From Pseudomonadota bacterium (GTDB lineage Bacteria > Pseudomonadota > Alphaproteobacteria > Rhizobiales > Rhizobiaceae): a stretch of 8,140 nucleotides of DNA. How positions within the stretch are numbered: the first letter of the stretch is position 1; each line of letters starts with the position of its first letter. Of the stretch, positions 1 to 5,987 are shown in pieces. The notes beneath the pieces are model-generated. The model was not told the origin of the DNA. It searched no databases and saw only the letters and a program-made list of their open reading frames with translations. The position numbers and the translations under genes are program-made. Where the stretch lies: NCBI GenBank assembly GCA_023433855.1, contig JAEYTV010000071.1:1-8140 (forward strand), given 5' to 3'.

Positions 1-147
1 GAGATGGTCATGTTCGCCGAGGCGCTGAGGGGGCAAGGTGTGGCCGAGGAGGAAATATCCCGGCAGGCAGGTTTGCTCATGCAGGCCGTCCAGACGGAGC
101 TGCGATGCGCCTTTGACCAAGCAGAACACCGCAGTCACTCCTCGTAA
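1..147 (+). CDS. C-terminal end of an unidentified protein (partial)
   Basis: The frame is open from the first base of the window and ends at TAA 145-147, giving 48 residues. The tail is mostly helical in character, with alternating charged and hydrophobic residues (VAEEEISRQAGLL, then MQAVQTEL) and ends in a polar His/Ser tail. I do not recognise the family. The GVAEEEISRQAG stretch could be part of a helix-turn-helix, but too little is present to say so. No start lies inside the window. The open frame and the GC-rich third positions favour a real gene end rather than chance, but 48 codons is weak evidence. No clear terminator hairpin follows. Confidence 0.45.
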   Translation, partial: EMVMFAEALRGQGVAEEEISRQAGLLMQAVQTELRCAFDQAEHRSHSS

Positions 148-289
148 CCAGCCTTATGTGTAGCGCGGAACGGATCGGTACTTCCGTTCAGTGTACTCTA
201 AACGACCGTGGGTCATTGGCAGTGATTGCCGTCGCTGTTGCGCGTCTCGACATGGGACGGCCGTGGGCTTGCCTTCCGTCTTTAAAAAG

Positions 290-580
290 ATGGCGAAGCT
301 CGCCGCAGGTCATGCCCACCCAAAAGGCAGTGACGTCAGCTGCCGCATCGCGGCGGGGAATACCAAGTCTCTGGCGACGTCCTCGACCAGGGACCAGGGA
401 ATCCCACAGGCGGATGAGAAGCGCGTCACGGAACGCTTCTTCCGAGCATCTCAGGCACATGATCATGGAAGTGGCCTGGGACTGTCGATTGTCCAGATGG
501 CCCTTGAACATCTGGGCGGAGGCTTGACGTTCAATAGAGGCGGCCGAAGGTTCGTCGCCAAGGCCCCTTTTCCTGCCTAA
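290..580 (+). pseudogene. Sensor histidine kinase remnant (HATPase_c end), frameshifted
   Basis: The last third of this stretch (392-580) encodes DQGIP, ERFFRA, then GSGLGLSIVQMALEHLGG and a final G-rich strand. These correspond to the G1 box, F box and G2 box of the C-terminal ATP-binding domain of a two-component sensor kinase. Just upstream the expected motif DVLDQGPG is present but in the preceding frame (codons 376-399), because GGAATC stands at 398-403 where GGATC would keep the frame. Further upstream, HAHPKGSDVSCRI (frame of the C-terminal part, about 317-355) resembles the region after the N box, so a second shift near 355 is needed. No HisKA domain, membrane segments or plausible start are seen. 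The product cannot be a working kinase; this is a decayed gene end. It terminates at TAA 578-580. Confidence 0.7.
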
Positions 581-588
581 AGGGCAGG
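572..588. other. 6-bp hairpin over the kinase-remnant stop codon
   Basis: The arms CCTGCC (572-577) and GGCAGG (583-588) are perfect complements around a 5-nt loop that holds most of the stop codon. No T-run follows on either strand, so it is not a classical intrinsic terminator. It could be a relic of the transcription stop of the dead kinase gene. Confidence 0.4.
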
Positions 589-591
589 CGG

Positions 592-610
592 CGCAACCCG
601 TTTGGTTGCG
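592..610. other. 7-bp hairpin between the kinase remnant and blh
   Basis: The arms CGCAACC (592-598) and GGTTGCG (604-610) are perfect complements with a 5-nt loop. It starts 3 bp after the preceding hairpin. There is no poly-T tail. The pair may insulate blh from upstream transcription. From 611 to about 727 I see no gene. Confidence 0.4.
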
Positions 611-727
611 ACTATGTACTGCCCCTGATGTCAACGCCCGCCCATTGTATCGAGCTTGCTGCCGCCCTTGGCGTCGGAATCTCCTCTGACGGGAACCGCA
701 GGGGAGGACAAAGTTCCGGCACCGGTC

Positions 728-755
728 TTGACGATATATCAATCAATAATATATT
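728..755 (+). promoter_or_regulatory. Probable sigma-70-type promoter of the blh-bigR operon
   Basis: A TTGACG hexamer (728-733, five of six matches to the -35 consensus) is followed after 16 bp by TATATT (750-755, five of six matches to the -10 consensus). Transcription would begin near 762, about 25 bp before the blh start. The region 733-775 is strikingly AT-rich within a GC-rich sequence, as expected for a strong regulated promoter. It overlaps the dyads described as the candidate BigR operator. Confidence 0.6.
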
Positions 756-771
756 AGATTGTACATTAATA
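747..771 (+). promoter_or_regulatory. Candidate BigR operator overlapping the -10 element
   Basis: Two overlapping dyads are visible. TAATATATTA (747-756) is a perfect 10-bp palindrome that covers the -10 hexamer. TATTA (752-756) and TAATA (767-771) form an inverted repeat with a 10-bp spacer, holding the hexamer palindrome TGTACA (760-765). BigR proteins are known to bind an AT-rich inverted repeat that covers the -10 region of their own operon and block RNA polymerase until persulfide forms their disulfide. The position fits that mode exactly; the precise contacted bases are inferred. Confidence 0.55.
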
Positions 772-786
772 AATCGAGGAGCTGTA

Positions 787-2085
787 ATGCCCGCCGCCAG
801 AGTATCTGAGAAGCTTTGGGTCTCTTCGCAGCCAAGCGTCGAAGAGATCAGGTCCCTTCAAGACAAGGGGTTCAAGACTCTCGTCAACAATCGACCGGAT
901 GACGAAGACGCTGATCAGCCCGGAACAGGGGTTGAAGCACAGGCCGCGAAAGTGTCCGGTTTGACCTATGCGTTTATCCCGGTCACCGGAACCACTATCA
1001 CCGAGGCTGACGTGCGTGCGTTCCAGCGCGCGGTCAACGAATCCGAAGGGCCTGTCTTCGCCCACTGCAGGACAGGCACGCGGTCTTTGAATCTCTACCT
1101 TATCGGAGAAGTTCTTGACGGCCGCATGTCCGCCGACGATGTCATCGCCTTCGGACGCGAACGCGGCTTCGACACGAACGCGGCGGCGAACTGGATCAAG
1201 AAGCACGCCTCCCGTCGGCCCCAGGTGAAGGGCTTCTTCGACAAGCGCACCTGGAGTGTCCAGTACGTGGTCTCGGACCCGGATACGGGCAAGTGCGCCA
1301 TCATCGACCCGGTGCTCGACTTCGACGAGAAATCGGGCGCGACCGCCACCATCAATGCCGACGCCATTCTCGACTACATCCGCGAAAACGGTCTGATCGT
1401 TGAGTGGATCCTCGACACGCATCCGCACGCAGACCACTTTTCGGCGGCCCAGTATCTGAAGGAGAAGACCGGCGCACAAACCGCGATCGGGGAGCGAGTC
1501 GTCGACGTGCAGAACCTCTGGAAAGGCATCTACAACTGGCCCGAACTGGCTGCCGACGGCTCCCAGTGGGACCGGCTGTTTGCCCATGGCGACACATTCA
1601 AGGTTGGTTCCATCGAGGCGAAGGTCATGTTCTCGCCCGGACATACTCTCGCATCCATCACCTACGTGATCGGCGACGCCGCCTTCGTGCACGACACGCT
1701 CTTCATGCCGGACAGCGGCACGGCGCGCGCCGACTTCCCAGGCGGCGATGCACGGGTGTTGTGGAGGTCGATACAGGATATCCTCGCGCTGCCGGACGAG
1801 ACGCGGATCTTCACAGGCCATGATTATCAGCCGGGTGGGCGTGCCCCACGCTGGGAAAGCACCGTGGCGGAGCAGAAGAAGTCCAACCCGCACCTTGCCG
1901 GCGTGAGCGAGGAAGAGTTCGTGGCGCTTCGTACGAAACGCGACAAGACCCTGCCGATGCCGAAGCTCATCCTGCACGCCCTGCAGGTTAACATCCGCGG
2001 CGGGCGTCTGCCGGAGCCGGAGGCCAACGGCAAGCGCTACCTCAAGTTTCCGCTCGATGCGCTGCAGGGAGCGGCGTGGGAATGA
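787..2085 (+). CDS. blh: Bifunctional sulfur transferase / persulfide dioxygenase Blh
   Basis: This 432-residue protein joins an N-terminal DUF442 (beta-lactamase hydrolase-like) domain, residues 1 to about 140, with a metallo-beta-lactamase fold persulfide dioxygenase, about 148-432. The first domain has the cysteine-phosphatase/rhodanese-like loop HCRTGTRS with C94 as probable catalytic cysteine. The second has THPHADH (211-217), SPGHT with H286, HDTLF with D303 and GHD at 344-346. By comparison with ETHE1, H212, H286 and D303 would hold the iron. The enzyme oxidises glutathione persulfide to sulfite in the cytoplasm, protecting against sulfide. ATG 787 is chosen because AGGAG (777-781) lies 5 bp before it. 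The frame is open back to 628, but that extension runs through the promoter and has no domain homology. It heads the operon and overlaps bigR by 4 bp. Confidence 0.92.
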   Translation: MPAARVSEKLWVSSQPSVEEIRSLQDKGFKTLVNNRPDDEDADQPGTGVEAQAAKVSGLTYAFIPVTGTTITEADVRAFQRAVNESEGPVFAHCRTGTRSLNLYLIGEVLDGRMSADDVIAFGRERGFDTNAAANWIKKHASRRPQVKGFFDKRTWSVQYVVSDPDTGKCAIIDPVLDFDEKSGATATINADAILDYIRENGLIVEWILDTHPHADHFSAAQYLKEKTGAQTAIGERVVDVQNLWKGIYNWPELAADGSQWDRLFAHGDTFKVGSIEAKVMFSPGHTLASITYVIGDAAFVHDTLFMPDSGTARADFPGGDARVLWRSIQDILALPDETRIFTGHDYQPGGRAPRWESTVAEQKKSNPHLAGVSEEEFVALRTKRDKTLPMPKLILHALQVNIRGGRLPEPEANGKRYLKFPLDALQGAAWE

Positions 2086-2423
2086 GCACTGACCTCAAAG
2101 CAATGTTGAAGGCGGGGCTTTCTCCGGTCGAGATGGCGAGCCGTGCGGAAGAGGTGGCAAACCTCCTCAAGACGCTGTCCCATCCGGCGCGCCTGATGAT
2201 CGTCTGCACGCTCATAGAGGGCGAGTATTCCGTCGGGGAGCTTGAAGAGAAGCTCGACCTCCACCAGCCGCATCTGTCGCAACACCTGACGGTGCTGCGC
2301 GGCTCCGGCATCGTAGCAACCCGGCGGGAGGGCAAGCAGATCTTCTATTCCCTCACGGAAGAGAAGGCCGCCGAACTGGTGGCCGCCCTCTATGACATCT
2401 TCTGCGTGAAAGACGACACATGA
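2082..2423 (+). CDS. bigR: Persulfide-responsive ArsR-family repressor BigR
   Basis: This is a 113-residue winged-helix ArsR-family regulator. The helix-turn-helix spans about residues 49-73 (VGELEEKLDLHQPHLSQHL), followed by the beta wing with RREGKQIFYSL (81-91). From ATG 2082 the only two cysteines are C42 (MIVCTL) and C108 (DIFCVKD), the same positions as the disulfide-forming sensor pair described for BigR of Xylella; SqrR has the equivalent pair. Persulfides oxidise the pair and release DNA. The ATG overlaps the blh stop (ATGA), suggesting translational coupling. A GTG at 2076 with AGGGAG (2066-2071) 4 bp upstream is an alternative start that adds two residues. The gene probably represses its own operon through the AT-rich site before blh. 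Confidence 0.9.
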   Translation: MSTDLKAMLKAGLSPVEMASRAEEVANLLKTLSHPARLMIVCTLIEGEYSVGELEEKLDLHQPHLSQHLTVLRGSGIVATRREGKQIFYSLTEEKAAELVAALYDIFCVKDDT

Positions 2424-2830
2424 TCCAATATCTCCCATCATTGGCCGGCGGCATGCTGATCGGCGTGTCGGCGGTTATGCTGCTGCTCCTCAACGGGCGG
2501 ATCGCCGGTATCAGCGGCATCGTTGGGCGGCTTGCCCAAGGCGTCGGCCTGACCAACAATCTCGCCTTCGTGCTCGGGCTGCTGCTCGGGCCGCTGGCCT
2601 ACCTCGTCATGTTCGATGGCTGGCCGGAGGTCGAGATCACCGCAGGCTGGCCGCTGATCATCATCGCCGGCCTCCTCGTCGGCTTCGGCTCGCGCATGGG
2701 CTCGGGCTGCACCAGCGGTCACGGGGTGCTTGGGCTTGCGCGCCTCTCGCCACGCTCGATGGTGGCAGTCGCCACCTTCCTCACATCCGGCGTTGTCGCT
2801 GTCGCAATCCTACGGGGGCTCGGGCTATGA
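2420..2830 (+). CDS. pmpA: YeeE/YedE-family membrane protein, first half (PmpA)
   Basis: This 136-residue hydrophobic protein has about four membrane segments (roughly 5-25, 47-65, 77-91, 112-131). It carries the family signature GSRMGSGCTSGHG at 90-102, with C97 the conserved cysteine, followed by GLARLSPRS. The YeeE/YedE (sulf_transp) family includes the thiosulfate importer YeeE and SoxT. Here the usual protein is split into two half-size subunits, as in bigR operons of plant-associated bacteria, where they are called PmpA and PmpB. The role is thought to be movement of a sulfur compound across the inner membrane; substrate and direction are not shown by the sequence. Start ATG 2420 overlaps the bigR stop by 4 bp and has no strong ribosome site, so coupled translation is likely. 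Confidence 0.85.
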   Translation: MIQYLPSLAGGMLIGVSAVMLLLLNGRIAGISGIVGRLAQGVGLTNNLAFVLGLLLGPLAYLVMFDGWPEVEITAGWPLIIIAGLLVGFGSRMGSGCTSGHGVLGLARLSPRSMVAVATFLTSGVVAVAILRGLGL

Positions 2831-3258
2831 ACAGGAACATCTACCAGTTCGGAGCAGCGCTTGCGTCCGGCCTCGTCTTCGGCGTGGGTCTATCGCTTTC
2901 CGGGATGCTGAACCCGGCAAAGGTGCAGGGTTTCCTCGATGTGTTCGGCGCCTGGGATCCGAGCCTTGCCTTCGTTCTCGGCGGTGCCGTCGTCGTCGCT
3001 TTCATCGGTGTTCAGGTGATGAAGCGGATGCGACACCCCGCCTTTGACGACAGATTCCATGTGCCGACCAATCGGCAGATCGACCCGCCGCTCATCATCG
3101 GTTCCGCCCTGTTCGGCCTCGGCTGGGGCCTCGGCGGCTTCTGCCCCGGTCCGGCAATCGCCTCGCTCTCGATCGGCCTACCGCAGACGGTGATTTTCGT
3201 CGTCGCCATGCTGGTCGGGATGACCCTGCATGACAGGGTCTGGAGCAAACGGTCGTGA
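2827..3258 (+). CDS. pmpB: YeeE/YedE-family membrane protein, second half (PmpB)
   Basis: The 143-residue protein is the partner half of the split YeeE/YedE-type transporter. It has about four membrane segments (around 7-25, 45-65, 89-105, 120-135), the GMLNPAKV motif at 26-33 typical of this half, and GWGLGGFCPGPA at 99-110 with conserved C106. A hydrophilic link of about 20 residues lies between segments two and three. It probably pairs with the product of the preceding gene so that the two conserved cysteines face one pathway for a sulfur compound. Its ATG overlaps the upstream stop by 4 bp (ATGA at 2827-2830), pointing to coupled, equimolar synthesis. Confidence 0.85.
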   Translation: MNRNIYQFGAALASGLVFGVGLSLSGMLNPAKVQGFLDVFGAWDPSLAFVLGGAVVVAFIGVQVMKRMRHPAFDDRFHVPTNRQIDPPLIIGSALFGLGWGLGGFCPGPAIASLSIGLPQTVIFVVAMLVGMTLHDRVWSKRS

Positions 3259-4037
3259 GTACTTCCATCCTTGCGGCCATCGGCTCCGGCGGGGTCGTTG
3301 GCTTCATGCTCGGCGTGCTGGGTGGCGGCGGGTCCATCCTGGCGACTCCGCTCCTCCTCTATGTCGTCGGCGTAACCCAGCCGCATATCGCGATTGGCAC
3401 GGGCGCGCTTGCAGTTTCAGTCAACGCCTTTACCAACTTCGCCAGCCACGCCATCAAGGGGCACGTCTGGTGGCGATGTGCCGCAGTGTTCTCCGCACTT
3501 GGCGTCGTCGGCGCGCTCGCCGGCTCAAGCCTCGGCAAGGCGATGGACGGAGATCGACTGATCTTCCTGTTCGGCGTCCTGATGGTGATTGTGGCCGCGC
3601 TGATGCTAAGGCCGAGGAAGGCAGTTGCGGTCGAATGCCGTCCTGTCGACCTTCGGATGTGCCTTGCCACCGCAGCCGTCGCACTGGCTGCGGGCGCAGC
3701 GTCCGGCTTCTTCGGGATCGGCGGCGGCTTCCTGATCGTTCCAGGCCTGATGCTGGCGACAGGCATGCCGATGATCAACGCGATCGGGACCTCGCTTCTC
3801 TCCGTCGGGGTGTTCGGGCTGGCGACGGCCCTGAACTATGCCGCGTCGGGCCTTGTCGACTGGTGGCTCGCGATCGAGTTCATCGGGGGGGGCATTGCCG
3901 GCGGCGTGCTTGGCATGTTGCTCGCCACGCGTCTCAGCGCCTACAAGAATATCCTCAACCGGCTGTTTGCCGGGCTGATCTTCGTGGTCGCGGCCTACAT
4001 CCTCTATCGGAACTGGGGGACGTCTATGACTGGTTGA
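3255..4037 (+). CDS. TauE/SafE-family sulfite/organosulfonate exporter
   Basis: A 260-residue integral membrane protein with the internal duplication typical of TauE/SafE (former DUF81). The first copy has GFMLGVLGGGGSILATP (16-32) and the second GFFGIGGGFLIVPGL (151-165). About eight hydrophobic segments can be drawn. Family members export sulfite, sulfoacetate or related anions. In this operon the natural cargo would be the sulfite made by Blh, an inference from context. The start is GTG 3255, overlapping the pmpB stop (3256-3258), with GGAG at 3242-3245 nine bases upstream. The length matches the family. A larger open frame at 3230-4132 is an out-of-frame shadow rich in Arg. Confidence 0.85.
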   Translation: MSTSILAAIGSGGVVGFMLGVLGGGGSILATPLLLYVVGVTQPHIAIGTGALAVSVNAFTNFASHAIKGHVWWRCAAVFSALGVVGALAGSSLGKAMDGDRLIFLFGVLMVIVAALMLRPRKAVAVECRPVDLRMCLATAAVALAAGAASGFFGIGGGFLIVPGLMLATGMPMINAIGTSLLSVGVFGLATALNYAASGLVDWWLAIEFIGGGIAGGVLGMLLATRLSAYKNILNRLFAGLIFVVAAYILYRNWGTSMTG

Positions 4038-4092
4038 GAGCAGCCAATCTCAAAGCGGCAACCCGGGCATCTGACAGGGGCGCTGGCGTCGA

Positions 4093-4881
4093 GTGGACGT
4101 CACTATGCAGGACACCGTCAAAAACGCCCTGATGCTGTTCGGTTCCGCGCCACAGACCGCCGCGGCCGAGGAAGCAGTACTGCCCAAAGAATACCCTCCG
4201 ATCCTGAAGGCGATCGAACAGCAGGGACTGACAATCCTCGGAGAGATGAAGGTGCCAGGGGGGCTGAGAGCATTCGCCGCAAAGGCTGGCGCGCAACCGC
4301 TTGCACTCTACCTGACGCCGGATGGCGAGCATGTGGTCGTCGGCACACTTGTCGACGCCGCAGGACAAGACATGGCGGAGACCCAACTCAAGGAGATGGT
4401 TGAAGCGCCGATCTCGGAAGAAGGCTGGCAAGAGCTGGATCGATCCACATGGGTGAAGGACGGAAGCCCAGTCGCGCCAAGGATCGTCTACGTGTTTACC
4501 GACCCAAACTGTCCCTACTGCCTCCAGTTCTGGAGGGCGGCCAGACCATGGGTCGAAGCGGGCAAGGTGCAGTTGCGGCACGTCATGGTCGGCGTGATCA
4601 GACAGGATTCGTCTGCCAAGGCGGCTGCTATTCTTGAGGCCGAGTCTCCTGAGGAGGCGTTGGCCGAAAACGAACATAAGTACGAGGACGGCGGCATTGC
4701 CCCCTTGGAAGCGATCAGCCCCGCAACGGCAGAAAAGCTTGAGCACAATGCCACCTTGATGACCGGGCTTGGCTTTTCTGGCACCCCTGCGATCGTCTTC
4801 AAGAAAGCAGATGGTAGCATCGGGCGGATGGCTGGTCTGCCCCAGGATGCCGCACTCGAGATGATCTTGGGCTCGAGATAG
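4093..4881 (+). CDS. dsbG: DsbG/DsbC-like thiol:disulfide interchange protein
   Basis: The product is up to 262 residues. Residues about 34-105 resemble the N-terminal dimerisation domain and linker helix of DsbG/DsbC. The thioredoxin-fold part follows from about 128, with VYVFTDPNCPYCLQFW: the CPYC redox centre is at 140-143. SGTPA at 229-233 gives the cis-proline P232 preceded by Thr. Such proteins normally act in the periplasm as isomerases or as reductants of oxidised cysteines. However, neither possible start, GTG 4093 or ATG 4105 (with only a weak GTGGA 7 bp upstream), gives a convincing signal peptide; ALMLFGSA is a very short hydrophobic run and the frame is closed upstream at 4072-4074. 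It lies 55 bp after the permease gene on the same strand, so it probably ends the sulfide operon. The gene symbol is by family resemblance. Confidence 0.8.
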   Translation: MDVTMQDTVKNALMLFGSAPQTAAAEEAVLPKEYPPILKAIEQQGLTILGEMKVPGGLRAFAAKAGAQPLALYLTPDGEHVVVGTLVDAAGQDMAETQLKEMVEAPISEEGWQELDRSTWVKDGSPVAPRIVYVFTDPNCPYCLQFWRAARPWVEAGKVQLRHVMVGVIRQDSSAKAAAILEAESPEEALAENEHKYEDGGIAPLEAISPATAEKLEHNATLMTGLGFSGTPAIVFKKADGSIGRMAGLPQDAALEMILGSR

Positions 4882-5228
4882 CTTAAACCCGCTCTGCTCT
4901 TCCATGTCTGCAACGGGACCGAGAGCGGACTGACCGATTCCGACCCGAGAACAGAGTGTCCATACTATTTCCGTCTGGATCGAGAGTGCTGCAGGACGTC
5001 ATTTAGCCGTGATGAAAATGCTTGGGCAGTTCGAAAACACTGCTGAAGACGCTGACCCCACGGAGGAAGTTGTTGTCGTCGCAACCGAGATCTTCCGGAG
5101 GACATAGCGAAAAGCGGTTAGCCGGAGCTGCAGACCGCATTGCTATTTCCCGAAGGGGCATCACGTTAACCGACAAGCGACAGGGCTTGCCAGATCGCAT
5201 TCGGCCGTCGCGGCCAACGAAGTTGAAG
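4882..5228. other. Region without a convincing gene
   Basis: No frame with a ribosome site and recognisable product is seen on either strand. A weak dyad, CCGCTCT (4889-4895) with AGAGCGG (4922-4928), lies just after the dsbG-like gene. Its 26-nt loop and lack of a T-run make it a poor terminator candidate. A 31-codon + strand frame from ATG 5011 has no Shine-Dalgarno sequence. A GC-rich hairpin lies around 5202-5215, past the tRNA 3' end on the - strand, also without T-run. Confidence 0.5.
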
Positions 5229-5313
5229 TGGTGCGGACGACGGGGATCGAACCCGTATGACCGAAGTCGAGGGATTTTAAGTCCCTTGCGTCTACCAGTT
5301 TCGCCACGTCCGC
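5229..5313 (-). tRNA. tRNA-Leu (anticodon UAA)
   Basis: Read on the - strand, the 85-nt gene begins GCGGACG and ends CGTCCGC-A-CCA, giving a perfect 7-bp acceptor stem with the CCA encoded. The D region contains TGGCGAAACTGGTAGACGC. The anticodon arm is AGGGA-CTTAAAA-TCCCT with anticodon TAA. A long variable arm follows (CGACTTCGGTCA region), as expected for a class II leucine tRNA. The T arm is CGGGTTCGATCCCCG. It decodes UUA and, by wobble, UUG. The gene is on the same strand as the Ser-rich protein gene and wrbA but appears to be a separate unit. Confidence 0.97.
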
Positions 5314-5430
5314 CTGGCGGCTTTTTCAGCGGGTTGGATGAAAAAAGCAATAGCCGTTTCCAGGCAGGACGTATCGATTGCGAAACTTTGGGATGAATGC
5401 TGCTGGCGACCATCCGCTGCGCCGATGTAT

Positions 5431-5464
5431 CAGGCACAGAAGCGCGCATCCACCCCTGTGCCTG
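5431..5464 (-). terminator. Stem-loop just after the Ser-rich gene (terminator-like)
   Basis: Arms CAGGCACAG (5431-5439) and CTGTGCCTG (5456-5464) form a perfect 9-bp stem with a 16-nt loop. On the - strand it begins 6 nt after the stop codon at 5471-5473, an ideal place for a terminator. The 3' flank (ATACATC) lacks the T-run of a factor-independent terminator, so it may instead protect the 3' end or act with Rho. Confidence 0.45.
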
Positions 5465-5470
5465 GCTTCA

Positions 5471-5770
5471 TCAGCAGGTCGTGGCCTGGCCGGCTGGCGT
5501 ATTGCTCGTGCCGTTCAGCTGGCTTTGGGTCGAGGGTGCACCCGGCGCACAACGGGAATCATCCCGGCTGGACGACGAGTCGGGATTGGTGCCGCTTCCG
5601 GAGGAGCTGGAATCGGATCCCTTAGAGCCCGAGCCACTGCTGCCCGAATTGGAGTCGCCGGAGCTTGAGCTGCCGGTCGAGCCGCCCGAGTCGGAGCCCG
5701 AGCTGCTCTGGGCCATTGCCCCGGTCGCAAGTCCAAGCGATAACGTCGCTACTGTAAGCAGTTTCAGCAT
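5471..5770 (-). CDS. Small secreted Ser/Gly-rich protein of unknown function
   Basis: This 99-residue product begins with a textbook Sec signal peptide: MLK, a hydrophobic core LLTVATLSLGLATG and an AMA-Q cleavage site after residue 20. The mature part starts with about 52 residues of low complexity in which 27 are Ser and 11 Gly, with scattered Asp, and contains no aromatic residue. The last 27 residues are more ordinary and hold two cysteines, C74 and C99, the latter being the final residue. I recognise no domain; similar Ser/Gly-rich secreted hypothetical proteins occur in rhizobia. ATG 5770 is chosen because AGGA (5778-5781) lies 7 bp upstream and the signal peptide starts there; longer starts to 5809 would put charged residues in front. 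The product would be periplasmic or extracellular. Confidence 0.65.
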   Translation of the reverse strand: MLKLLTVATLSLGLATGAMAQSSSGSDSGGSTGSSSSGDSNSGSSGSGSKGSDSSSSGSGTNPDSSSSRDDSRCAPGAPSTQSQLNGTSNTPAGQATTC

Positions 5771-5833
5771 TGGGGTTTCCTCTCTATTCAACATGGCAGG
5801 ACGCCACATGCGAAAAGAACCGCGTCAGCCGCT

Positions 5834-5854
5834 AAAGGGTTCCCGAAACCCTTT
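5834..5854. other. 8-bp hairpin upstream of the Ser-rich gene
   Basis: AAAGGGTT (5834-5841) and AACCCTTT (5847-5854) are perfect complements around a 5-nt loop. It lies about 64 bp before the start of the Ser-rich gene and about 130 bp beyond the end of wrbA, all on the - strand. Its AT-rich outer base pairs would suit a terminator on either strand or an operator; the flanks do not decide. Confidence 0.4.
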
Positions 5855-5939
5855 CCCATTACCTCGCTGATCATCCCCGACATGCGTCCCTCGCCGACGA
5901 ACATCGGACCGCGGGAGCGCGCCGAAGCCGGAGTGCAGA

Positions 5940-5967
5940 AAGGCGCGGCCAATGCTGCCCGCGCCTT
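5940..5967 (-). terminator. Probable intrinsic terminator of wrbA
   Basis: On the - strand the sequence AAGGCGCGG, a 10-nt loop and CCGCGCCTT (complements 5940-5948 and 5959-5967) form a 9-bp, very GC-rich stem. It starts about 20 nt after the wrbA stop codon and runs into a short T-rich stretch (CCTTTCT). The T-run is short, so efficiency is uncertain. Confidence 0.6.
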
Positions 5968-5987
5968 CCACCGATGACAGTTCCGGT

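Noticed and set aside
728..742. Possible FNR-type box TTGA...TCAA upstream of blh
   Set aside because: The spacer is 7 bp, not the required 6, and the TTGA belongs to the likely -35 element.
628..786. In-frame N-terminal extension of blh by 53 codons
   Set aside because: It runs through the AT-rich promoter and operator, lacks a ribosome site, and the domain begins right after ATG 787, which has a good one.
3230..4132. Long + strand open frame of 300 codons
   Set aside because: It is an Arg-rich out-of-frame shadow of the TauE/SafE gene, whose own frame shows clear membrane segments and family motifs.
5229..5313. tRNA-Leu as an integration site of a mobile element
   Set aside because: No repeat of the tRNA 3' end, no integrase and no element boundary are visible in the window.
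5003..5449. Open frame on the - strand through the tRNA, and its + strand counterpart
   Set aside because: The frames translate tRNA-Leu (the GFDPRRPHH-like peptide is a well-known artefact) and have no ribosome site or family match.
5397..5870. Glu/Pro/Leu-rich + strand open frame
   Set aside because: It is the antisense of the Ser/Gly-rich gene; the repetitive codons keep both strands open. The - strand has the signal peptide and ribosome site.
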